Shown here: piece after piece, positions 31,422 to 41,561 of the stretch
Position numbering within the stretch: position 1 is the stretch's first letter
How the letters are laid out: each line of letters opens with the position of its first letter
Origin: Asterias rubens
Lineage: Eukaryota; Echinodermata; Asteroidea; Forcipulatida; Asteriidae
Length of the DNA stretch: 64,000 nucleotides
Direction: 5' to 3'
NCBI RefSeq assembly: GCF_902459465.1
Contig: NC_047063.1
Span: 3,224,001-3,288,000, forward strand
The notes under the pieces: model-generated
What the model was told of the DNA's origin: nothing
Seen by the model: only the letters and a program-made list of their open reading frames with translations
Database searches by the model: none
Made by a program: the position numbers and the translations under genes

Positions 31422-31485
31422 TACTGTGCAGAAACCTCCTCTGGAGTATACTCACACATACTCCAGAGGAGGTTTCTGCACAGTA
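31422..31485. ncRNA. Perfect 28-bp hairpin, possible small-RNA precursor
   Basis: Arms 31422-31449 and 31458-31485 are exactly complementary over 28 bp (left arm starts TACTGTGCAGAAACC), with an 8-nt loop. Beyond a small mismatch the stem continues, ATCATCATCTTT on the left pairing with AGATGATGAT on the right. It lies in the first intron of the kelch gene, sense orientation. It may be a microRNA-like or siRNA-generating hairpin, or simply the remnant of a fold-back transposon. Confidence 0.35.
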
Positions 31486-31850
31486 GGAAGATGATGATAG
31501 TTGATACTCGCACTGTCGCACATTTTTTGTCAGTGATTAGGCCGGGTCTGTAACTGTAAGTGTAAGTGAATCCCTGCTGTATACTATCAGTTGTTCCTGT
31601 GCCAACTCAACTGTACTGGCTATCTGTGAGTGTGATGGGTGGCCCCACAAATTGGTTCAATCCATTCCGTATCATACAGACAGAGTGGATTGGACTAATT
31701 CATGGAGCTAGGCTTTGTCTTGTGATTGGGTGTGGCTGTGTTTGTATTTTTATTTAATTTACATGTAGCCCCCACCCCCCCTTTTGTTAAAAGGTCTCTT
31801 GAACTTTCAATTTGCCAAAAAGCCTAATCTAAAAAAGGGCACAGTAACTT

Positions 31851-31914
31851 GACACTGACAGTGACAGTGACACTGACAGTGACAGTGACACTGACAGTGA
31901 CAGTGACACTGACA
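31851..31914. repeat. 18-bp minisatellite
   Basis: GACACTGACAGTGACAGT repeated about 3.5 times without change in intron 1 of the kelch gene. A short similar run occurs at 54232-54265. Confidence 0.9.
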
Positions 31915-32213
31915 TTCAGTTTGATTGATTTCGGGCCTTCACTTTTTCAGATTTCAGTTAGTGCTGCTGCAGTAACTTTGTTTGAATAAAGGTAATATTA
32001 TTATAAAATGTTAGATTACAGTGTGAAGTTCATGTCTGCTTTCATTCAGTCAATGAGAATGCTGTTATGTATTCTTTTTAAAGTCAATTTATCTTCCTTC
32101 ATTCAAAGTTTTAATTTGTAAATATAGTTTAATATAACTTATATTTTTATGTTGTTCCTGTTTCAGGGCGATCAATAATATTTAAAAAACTATTTTGGTG
32201 AGAAATAAAAAAT

Positions 32214-35200
32214 ATGGCAACGGCCCAACCTGGAGCTGAGTCTGGCTACAGATGGGAGACCATCACAAACCTCCTCAATAAACGTGTCTTCCTGTCCGCC
32301 ATAGCAGTCGACGGTCAACTCTACATCGTTGGAGGGTCAGATTCACAAGGCAAAGGAACGGACGACTTCCACTGTTTCAACCCAAAGAACAAGAAATGGT
32401 CTCGTCTGTGTAACATCCCCACGGGGAGGGCGGGGACCAGCCTGGTTGCCGTGGGGACAACGATATTTGCAATCGGCGGCGTTGGGGTGGATGCTTTCCC
32501 CACAGATGCTGTGGAATCATTTGATGTGAGCAATAAGAAAGGACAGTGGAATAAAGACATTAAACCTCTAGCTGATCGGATACAGGGTCTCTCTGCAGTC
32601 GTGCACAGTAAGCACATTTTTAAATAGTGTTTTTTCTGTTTTGTTGTTGTTTTTTTTTCAACTGGGAATATCGCTGGCCTGATACTTCGACGAAGGCGAT
32701 TGCCTCCATGCTCCCTGGTCATTGCCTTTTTTTCAAAGTCCACCAAGGGCAAGCGGCTCAACAAAATTATCCATGTTTAATTATGGGGCCCTTATTGCTG
32801 AACTGTGCCAGGTTTCCAAACTGTTTGTGTCATTGGGCAATGCCATGCAATCGTTGAATGGCCTTTTGACTGTGTTCTTTCTCAGTGCATTTGATAACTC
32901 CTTTGTGTGTCTCAGATTAATGCACCAGGATAATATATTGAAATCTGTGCTGGGCGGCACAGTGTATTTTTGCTCAAAGTGCTGGGCGTGCCCAGCCCCC
33001 ACCAAACACCGCCCACCGTGGCTATAACACTGTCCCCAATCTCAACATTTCAAACAAGATCGTATTCAATAGTTGTTAGATGTACAGTAAACCTCAGTTG
33101 TTACTTCCCGACACCATGTAAAGCTTCAATAATACTTAAAAATGAGATTTGCAAATGCCTTGTTATTATTTTGTTTCCCCTAGATGGCAAGATCTTGGTA
33201 GCGGGAGGTATGAAGCCAGACTCCACACCTTGTGAGAGGTGTGCTGTTCTTGACGCAGAGAAAAACATCTGGCTGAGCTTACCTGATCTACCCACACCAA
33301 GATATGCAGCAGGAACGTTCCTTAAGGGCGACAAGTTGTACCTAGTAGGTGTGTGGTATATCTTTAAGTCTTTTTGAACCAACGAATATAATTCTGATTT
33401 AAGACAGTGGACACTACTGGTAGTTGTCAATGACCAGTCTTCACACTTGGTGTCTCTCAACAAATGCATAAAATAACTGTGAAAAATTAAGCCCAATTGG
33501 TCATCAAAGTTGCGAGATAATAATGAAAGAAAAAACACCCTTGTCACACGAAGTTGGGTGCGTTTAGATGGTTGATTTCGAGACCTCAAATTCTAAATCT
33601 GAGATCTTGAAATCAAATTCGTGGAAAATCACTTCTTTCTTGAAAACTTAAGCACTTCAGAGGGAGCCATTTTTCACAATGTTTTATACCATCAACCTCT
33701 CCCCATTACTCGTTACCAAGTAAGGTTTTATTCTAATAATTATTTTGAGTAATTACCAATAGTGTCCACTGCCTTTAACTTGTTATTTACAGGAGGGAGA
33801 ATCGCCAAAATAGTCTGTCCAGCAGTGGAGGTATTGGACATCGTTGAGAGGAAGTGGACGTCACTTCAACCCATCCCAACCAAGCGGGTCTTTCCATGTG
33901 CAGTGGCTACTAATAGACATATCTACTGCATTGGTGGACTGAAAGAGAACCCCAAGGATGGGTTCTTCAAAGTCGTGGAGGAGTATGACATTGAGAAAGG
34001 TCAGTAGGTCAGAAATATGCCCTTATGTCTTAGAGATGGCAATTAGAAAACCTGACTCAACAACTTAATTCTTTTAAAGGCACTGGACACTATTGGTAAT
34101 TACTCAAAATATTTGTTAGTATAAAAACTTTTTGGGTAATGAGCAATAGAGAGCTGTTGATAGTTGTGAGAAACGCCTCCCTCTGAAGTAATGTAGTTTT
34201 TGAGAAAGAAGTAATTTTTCACGAATTTGATTTCGAGACCTTGGAATTAGATTTTGAGGTCCTGAAATCAAACATCTGAAAGCACACAACTTTGTGTGAC
34301 AAGGGTGTTTTTTCTTCCATTATTATCTTGCAAATTCGACGACCAACTGAGTTCAAATTTTCACAGGTTTGTTATTTTGTGCATATGTTGAGATACACCA
34401 AGTGAGAAGACTGGTCTTTGACAATTACCAAAGGTGTCCAGTGTCTTTAAAGGCACTGGACGCTATTGGAAATTGCTCAAAATAATGGTTAGCAAAAAAA
34501 CTTACTTGCCATTTTAAGGCATCTGAAAGCACATAAACTTGTGCAACAAGGGTGCTTTTCTTTCAAAATTTTCTTGCAACTTTGATAAACCTATTGAGTC
34601 CAAATGTTCACAGACTCGTTACCTTATGCATGTTGGGATACACCAGAATACTGGCCCAATTTTATAGAGATGCTTTAAAAGCACAAAATTCTGCTTTAAG
34701 CAAAAAAGTCCATGCTTAGTAAAATCAGAATACTGGCCAAGACTCCACTCAATTGTTATGCTAAGTAAACAACAGCTAAATACCATTCACAAGCAATGTA
34801 TATGGCATGCAATTTTGGCCAGTAACATGTGTGAAATAAGCAAGCTATTTTCGTGCTTATCCATTTTTTTCTTGCTTAAGCAGCTCAATGAAATTGAGCT
34901 TTTGGTCTTTGAAACTTACCAAAAGTTTCCAGTGCCTATAACCGACTACCAGTAAATATTAATATGCAACATACAATATTTTGGCTGGTAGCCTAATTTT
35001 GCTAAGCAAAATTTTCTGCGCTAATCAGCTTGCTCTATAAAACCCTCCTCTTCCTGATAAAATTATCTGACCTCTTATATACCCCTTTACTCCATGTGAA
35101 GAACCTGAAGTAATTACAGTTAAGTGCCTTGTTCAAAGGCACAAGTGGATTCAAACCCACACTCTGATAATTTTGCCACTAAAAAGTGAGTCTGGTACAG

Positions 35201-37324
35201 TAACACATGTATAACTTTTGAATGTCTCTGAATATTTCTTCACACTGATTTACTCGCCCACTCTGTGGAACAAACTTTCTGTTTACTTGAGGGCCATTGA
35301 GGTATTATTTCATTGAATATGTTATAAGGTAGTACTTATGATCTTATGTTCATTTCATTTTCTGAATAAATATTTAGATTAAAAAAAGCTGTTAAAACTT
35401 GTATGGTGTTTATGCAATTTTATATGAATAATGTGCATTTTAGTTTTTTTTCTCCTTCATTGTGTGCTTTTACTTAATGGTATATAATTAACTTGCTATT
35501 GATTTAAAGGGAAGGTACACATTTGGTAATTACTCAAAACAAATATTAACTTAAAAACTGACTTGGGTAACGAGCATTGGGGAGCTGTTGGTAGTATAAA
35601 ACATTGTGGGAAACGACTCCCTCTGAAGTAACGTAGTTTTTGAGAGAGGTAATTTCACACTAAAATAATAAAAGACTTCTAGCTAGAAGTCTTTTATTCC
35701 TATCTGAAAGCACACAAATTTGTCCAACAAGGGTGTTTTTTTCTGTCATCATTTTCTCGCAACTCCGATGACCAATTTAGCTCAAATTTTCACAGGTTTG
35801 TTATTTTATGCTTATGATGGGATACACCAAGCGAGGACACTGGTCTTTGACAATTACCAAACGTGTACCTTCCCTTTAATGGTTTACTGTATATTTCGTT
35901 GTGATTCCCTGCACAGCTTTTAAAGAGTTTAACTCTTTATGACAAAGTATGAAGATTAAATTATTAGTATTATTAATGCATTCATATTTTTTAGATGAAT
36001 GGACTGAAATTGAGTCAATGCAGTATGAGCGAGGTGACTTCAATGCAGCTGTTATTGGTGGCAAGCTGGTCGTACTAGGCGGCATGGGTGAGTGATTGTG
36101 CCCCCCCACCCTCAATTTTTCCCCACAACTTAAATAATGGTTCATGAAATAACGATAAATACTTTCTGGATTAAAGGCACTGGATACTATTGGTAATTAC
36201 TCAAAATAATAATAATAAACAAAACTTATTTGGTAACGAGCAGTCGGAGCTGTTAATAATATTTAAAAATGTGAAAAACAGCTCCCTAACAAAGTTTTTT
36301 AGAAAGTGGTAATTTCTCACTTAAATATTAAAAGACTGAAGCCCTTTTTAGGCATCTGAAAGCACACAAATTTGTGCTGCAATGGTGTTTTTCTTTGATT
36401 ATTCTCCTGCAACTTCGATGAACAATTGAGTCAAAATTTTCACAGATTTGTTATTTTACGCATATGTTGGGATACACCAAGTGAGAATACTGGTTTTTGA
36501 CAATAACCAAAGGTGTCCAGGGGGTCGACTTGTCCTAACTCAGTACTATTAAAAACTTCAGGCAAGTGCTATTACAATGTAGTTAAGATAAGTAAGAGAT
36601 ACGACTAGTCTTAAAGGCAGTGGACACTATTGGTAATTACTTAAAATAATTATTAGCATAAAACCTCTCTTGGTAACGAGTAATGGGGAGAGGTTGATGG
36701 TATAAAACATTGTGAGAAACGGCTCCCTCTGAAGTGCCATAGTTTTTGAGAAAGAAGTAATTTTCCACGAATTTGATTTCGAGACCTCAGATTTAGAACT
36801 TGAAGTCTCGAAATCAACCATCTAAACGCAGACAACTTCGTGTGACAAGGGTGTTTTTTCTTTCATTGCTATCTCGCAACTTCGATGACCGATTGAGCTC
36901 AAGTTTTCACAGGTTAGTTATTTTATGCATATGTTGAGATACACCGACTGTGAAGACTCATCTTTGACAATTACCAATAGTGTCCACTGCCTTTAACTCT
37001 TTGTGAAATCCACCCCAATGCTTTTAAGCTCTGAAGCCATGACGCAGTCTCACAATCCTTTACTTTCATCTCCATTCAGGACACTCAAAGGAACCTCATC
37101 GGATCGGAGAGGTTTTAGACCCAGAGACCAAGACCTGGACCTCTCTTCCCCCAAGCCCAACCTCAAGAAGCTCCTCAACAAGCGCCGTTCTGGACGGGAA
37201 GCTCTACATCATGGGTGGTATGACCCCGAACGGTCTGACGTTAGCCGCAGACGTCCTTAGTGTGAAAGACCAAGGTGCAAGTAAAACGCCGAACACTAAG
37301 AGAAACGCTGGCAAGAAGCGCTGA
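32214..37324 (+). CDS. KLHDC8: Kelch domain-containing protein 8-like
   Basis: An all-kelch beta-propeller protein without BTB or BACK domains, resembling vertebrate KLHDC8A/B; KLHDC8B is reported at the midbody in cytokinesis. Coding exons 32214-32607, 33184-33348, 33793-33999, 35995-36087 and 37080-37324 join at phase 1 and encode 367 residues (human 350-354). Kelch repeats are marked by double glycines: QLYIVGGSDSQGKG, TIFAIGGVGVDAFP, KILVAGGMKPD, KLYLVGGRI, HIYCIGGLKEN, KLVVLGGMGHSKE and KLYIMGGMTPNG, i.e. seven blades. Trp at blade ends (KKWSRL, NIWLSLPDLPTPR, RKWTSLQPIPTKR, DEWTEIE, KTWTSLPPSPTSR) supports this. The tail is lysine/arginine-rich. The donor of exon 2 (GTGTGT) is weak, and a MITE ends 14 nt before exon 3. 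Whether it is co-orthologous to both 8A and 8B is not resolved. Confidence 0.92.
32675..32760 (-). repeat. Dispersed repeat family G, partial
   Basis: CGAAGGCGATTGCCTCCAT and CCTGGTCATTGCC are the reverse complement of the family G right half. In the first coding intron of the kelch gene. Confidence 0.55.
33399..33778 (+). mobile_element. MITE family T1 copy abutting an exon
   Basis: TTAA at 33399-33402 and 33775-33778 with termini AGACAGTGGACACTACTGG and CCAATAGTGTCCACTGCCT. Only 14 nt (33779-33792) separate its end from kelch-gene exon 3. Confidence 0.85.
34074..34450 (-). mobile_element. MITE family T1 copy, complete, reverse orientation
   Basis: TTAAAGGCACTGGACACTAT on the left, and GGTGTCCAGTGTCTTTAA on the right. 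The internal hairpin GATTTCGAGACC / GGTCCTGAAATC is present. Its right TTAA is shared with the next copy. Confidence 0.85.
34447..34942 (-). mobile_element. MITE T1 copy interrupted by MITE T2
   Basis: The left part (34447-34650) runs from TTAAAGGCACTGGACGC to GGGATACACCAG. The right end resumes as TGGTCTTTGAAACTTACC and AAAGTTTCCAGTGCC. Between them lies a T2 element with CCCAATTTTATAGAG at the left and CTCAATGAAATTGAG at the right (about 34650-34902). Confidence 0.7.
35504..35879 (-). mobile_element. MITE family T1, subfamily b, complete
   Basis: TTAAAGGGAAGGTACACATT and AACGTGTACCTTCCCTTTAA bound the element. The central palindrome AAAGACTTCTAGCTAGAAGT-CTTT is perfect. In kelch-gene intron 3. 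Confidence 0.85.
36171..36520 (-). mobile_element. MITE family T1 copy, right end damaged
   Basis: TTAAAGGCACTGGATAC on the left; the right end stops at CAAAGGTGTCCAG without TTAA. Confidence 0.75.
36611..36996 (-). mobile_element. MITE family T1 copy, complete
   Basis: TTAAAGGCAGTGGACACTAT and ATAGTGTCCACTGCCTTTAA are perfect inverted termini of 20 bp and more. Best-preserved copy in the window; in the last intron of the kelch gene. Confidence 0.9.
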
Positions 37325-37639
37325 TGACAGAGTCGGTCTGAACAAATAATGCAATCAATTGGATTATGATATAAATAAGTAGTGCGCATTTTGAGATTTT
37401 ATGCGGTGATGTTTTTTAACAACATCGATGTGGTGGACTGGGACGTCAAGTATTCTGTCATGTGTTTCACTACAGTAGGCTGTGTAAGTCTCATGCATAC
37501 TTTGACATAGAAGTGTGCATAAGTTCAAAACATGTGCTGGTGGAAGCTGAGGTTGAAGTGATTGAAGGTATAACTGAAACAGTTAGGGAGACAGTAACAA
37601 GCTTTCTGATAATTATTTTGGTGCCTTGTTCTACCAACT

Positions 37640-37960
37640 GGGCTGTCTAGCCCTAATGTTGGTGGTCTTCCTGTTCTGTCAATATCTTTGATGGGGGTGC
37701 CAGTTTGTTTGTTTGTTTGTTTGTTTGAATGATCATCCCATCCGCAAGGGAACTCGGCAAACTCCCCCTATAAACACCAAGCTGGCAACAGCCAATCTCT
37801 ATCATACAAACATTGGTTTGAAACGTCTATGATTAAGAATTACAAAAATCAAGAAGTTATGATTCATTAACTAGACGACCATATTTATTCTAGTCAGTCA
37901 GAAGCCATACAACCATTATCTGCCAAAATTACCGTGCGGAGTATACAGACCCATTTATTG
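37640..37960. mobile_element. SINE type D, interrupted
   Basis: AACTGGGCTGTCTAGCCCTA, TTCTGTCAATATCTTTGATG and GGGGTGCCAG match type D up to 37704. A (GTTT)5 tract and about 160 bp of unrelated DNA follow, then GTCAGAAGCCATACAACC resumes the same element near 37897. Confidence 0.5.
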
Positions 37961-38904
37961 TTGACAATATTGATGTCTTGTTTCAATTTTCGCACTGAAA
38001 GTGTGTCAAATACAACAGCAATTGACACCATTTAAACACAAAGTTAAAACTCACAGTCACCCAAACTAAATCTAGTAGAGTATGAGTGCACCAAACATTT
38101 AAATTTGACCTTAATCATGATACAGTGGGCCACTGCTAGAGTGGCCACAAAAAGTTGAAAAGAAAAAGAGAGGAGAAAAAAAAAAAACAAGGTACAAAGT
38201 ACCATCAGATTTTTGTGTACATGTACATTGCAAATCAGGGATTATTTTTTTGTAAAGGCAATTTTCTTTTTTCCTGATGCAACCTTTGTGTGCGGGCGGG
38301 CACAAGGAAATTTTTTCAAAGATTATTTGAAGATAGGCGTCTGTGTACTATGATGATATGTACTGTGATTCATATGTTTACAAGCCCAGCTACATTTGTA
38401 TTTATTTACCCGATCCCAATATGGAATATGACGGTTCAGAACATAACACTATAATTTGTAGTACGTTTGCAGCAATTGCGCTGCTGAAAAAAGGAACACT
38501 TTGGTGGCTTAGGAGTAAAGTGTCTTGCCAGTGTCCTACGATCCCCCAAGAAGCGTGTTGTGGACGGGCAGTCTTGTGCACACCGAATTCACATACCTCG
38601 AACTAACCCACAGCAATTGCCGTGGTGCCCTGTGCGTTTGCTGTTGTGCCTTTTGCAATGTTTTAACTTTTTTTTTCATATTGAAGTCAGTTGTTAATCT
38701 CGGCCCGGCACATGTAGGCTATCTTGAGCAAGACTTGATTATAATTGCCCCTTATGTCCTGAATTATGGAAACTGCCGAGTAAACATGTAACAAATTAGA
38801 AGTATCGTAGAAGAAAAATTTACATACAAATTTATGTGTGTGGTTTGTTTCCTCTTATTGGGGATTGCCTTGAATGAGCACCGGACAAATGCTTCCTGTG
38901 ACAT

Positions 38905-39200
38905 AATAATAATAATATCAAAGTCTTACATAGAGCAGGTATCTACCAATAAGGTACTCAAGGCGCTGAGTGTATACAAACTTTCAGAAAGATAGGTTGT
39001 TGAAGTGATGAATAATCAGCATCTTTGGTGCTACGGCGCATTTAGCAGCCACAGCCAGGAACACCGGGGCGAACCCCTTCTCTTTTCGATAAGTGCACTG
39101 GGTTCTTTTACATGCGTTACACAACACATGGGACCAAAGGTTTTACGTCACATCCGAAGGACGATGTAGTGGTCAAGTGTCTTGCTTAGGTGTCACTGCT
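38905..39200 (-). mobile_element. SINE type B, reverse, head truncated
   Basis: AATAAT tail, then CTCAAGGCGCTGAGTGTATA, CTTTCAGAAAGATAGG, CACAGCCAGGAACACC, AAGTGCACTGGGTTCTTTTA and ACACATGGGACC match the reverse complement of 3690-4001. Confidence 0.75.
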
Positions 39201-40889
39201 GACATAGTCTTCAGATTGTCACAGATATTGTATTTGGTTGAAAATGCAAATAAACTCGTACTTATTTCACTTTACACTTCTTCGTTTTTTCTCTCCAGAG
39301 TTGATTTTGTTCATCCATGGGCAAATATAGCGCTGTTAAAGTGTGAACATATTTCAGAGGTAAAGGTGGCCGTTAGTTGGTTCACCATGGATTTGCATTG
39401 TCACTTCATTCATTTTCATTCTGTATGGTACTTGGTATCCCAACATCCATGAAGTAAGCAGCATGTGAAAATGAACTGGGCTTGAAGTTGCAAGAAAATG
39501 ATGGAAGAAAAACACCCCCTTTCGTACTAGGGGAAAGGCTTTGAAATATATTATTTTTGGGGCCGGGTAATTATTGTTTATATAAATCTATTACAAGATG
39601 TGGCTCTTGGTTTCCACTTTGGAGGAGCCTTGATAAATTTATAGCTTTAAGTTGCTCCTTATTTTGCTTTGGAATTATGCAGAAATTAAAACCGGCAGCA
39701 AGAAGTCGAAAAAGTTCATTTTTTTCTGAGGTCGCTTGCAAAAATTCCAAACGGCTGACCTGACGAAAATTGATAGAATTCGGAAGTTTAGTTGTCTGAA
39801 AATAAGTCTGGTTGTTTTTCAAGAGGCTCACAGGTTTACACGATTTGTTGAGTATTTTTGAATTATCGTAAATCGGGAGTTTATTTCCTGTTTATTTATG
39901 TAGTGCCCACGTGGCGGCACCGTTAAACCGTTATGGCGCCCTCAATAGTCCATGTTGTGATTAGCCGGTGTTGGGAGATTGCACGGTATTGCACGTGTTT
40001 TAACTTTTATGACAGTGTGACAAATCATGACTGAACCCATCTGTTACAAAAACACTTAAAAGTACCCGAGTATTCAACTAGATGTACATACAATTAGGAT
40101 TGTTAATGGTACAACCACCACTTCGGGTGAGTATTAATTGGAAAGCCTGAGTAAAATCGTAACTACATTGCAGCTAGGTTTTTACTTTTTTAGCATGTTG
40201 AGCCGTTACGTTTTCAACCAGCACACGGGAGGTCTAGTATTTTTAGTAATAATAGTATGTCCTATTCTCTGATTCTACCTCATCCATATTTTATTTTTAA
40301 CATGTTTATTAACAAAACAACACAACACATAGTATAGTATAATATTAATATTATGATAACGTTTTTTTACGAATTGTTTCAGTCGATCATCGATTCGATT
40401 GCAATGTGATTGTCGTTTTCATTTTTAATTTACATAAATAAACATACAAAAATACAAAATTACAAGACCTTGTCTTGTTATAAATGTTATGTATTGTTCT
40501 ATATAGACACAACAGAACTGAGTGAATGCCCAACAATGCATTGTCAAACCGCTGTTGGCCAAATCTGTTGGTAATGTTTGTTGCAATTAAGATTCGAGTC
40601 GCCATGCAAATGGCTTAGATTTTAAAATAGTAATGTTATTGATAAGACTTATCAAAAGTGTATGCGTATCTCACTAAGTTTTCTTGGCCTGTTGAATGTT
40701 GTTGGTGGAGTAAACTGGTAGTGTTGAAATGAATGTGATTTTTTGTTGGTGGTTATGTTCGATGAAATTCGTTGCTTGCACAGCAAGTGAAGAATTATGA
40801 TTGCAAGTGCAGGATTCTGTGGTAAGCAGAGCCGTGACATGAAATTGAGCGCCAGTGTTTCGTTCGAGACCCAATCTTGACACTTGTGA

Positions 40890-41240
40890 TATTTAAAAAA
40901 CAATTTTTTTTTTCTTTCTTCACAAGACTCTGGAAAGTACTGAGTATACAGTGCGTACATCGGTGTATGGGTAAAAACCAAAATTATTATTCTTTATCCC
41001 CGATGCAAATTTAACATCTATAATATCTTTGTACCCGCTGCCAAAACATAGGATTCGAACTGCCTGCTGCTGGGCAGTCTCGGGGAAGTCTAGTTGGTAA
41101 GACACTGATCTAGGATTGCAAGGGTCGTTTGTTCGAGTCCCACCCGAGATATGCGTATGATATTTCTTTCACAGGACTCAGGAAAGTACTGAGTTTACAG
41201 TGCTAACACACATCGTTGTATGGGTCAAAACCAAAAGTAA
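40890..41240 (+). mobile_element. SINE type C, partial plus full copy
   Basis: ACTCTGGAAAGTACTGAGTA, CATCGGTGTATGGGTAAAAA and CTTTATCCCCGATGC, then a second unit with head CTAGTTGGTAAGACACTG, B box TGTTCGAGTCCCACC and GGAAAGTACTGAGTTTACAG. Same compound layout as 4665-4965. Confidence 0.7.
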
Positions 41241-41561
41241 TAAAATACATGTTGTAGTTTGTAGTAAGTATGTTGATGGTGCCTGTATATAGCCAGTTTG
41301 CCTTGTGTCCAGTGCAGCCTGGCTCCTTTGCCTTCTAGTCCACTACATCTCCTCAGTGTGTGAATAAATCCAACATTTAAGCAGTCGCAAAAATCAAGTT
41401 GCTTTTCATTTGTTGTCTGTAATAACATTGTCCGCAAATAATCTTTTTTGGATTTGGACTATTTTCCAACACGACAAATGGTGGGTAGCCTTTCAATTTG
41501 TGTTTCCTTGTGTGTATAGAACTAACTTTTTGCTGAAGGCCAGGACGCTCACCGTTCCACC

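Larger units (their letters stand above)
37325..41561. other. Intergenic region, KLHDC8-like to QNG1
   Basis: Holds SINE D, B and C pieces, a GTTT tract and a decayed T1 copy (about 39400-39545). A possible QNG1 5' UTR exon may end at 40126 (CTTCGG before GTGAGT), which is weak evidence. The KLHDC8-like poly(A) site was not identified with confidence (AATAAA near 39247 is distant). No protein-coding similarity was recognised. Confidence 0.4.

Noticed and set aside
32321-32764. 147-residue minus-strand frame
   Set aside because: Antisense shadow of kelch-gene exon 1 running into intron DNA.
35255-35300. Possible LINE reverse-transcriptase tail (LWNKLSVYLRAIE-like)
   Set aside because: Only about 14 residues with weak resemblance; could be chance.
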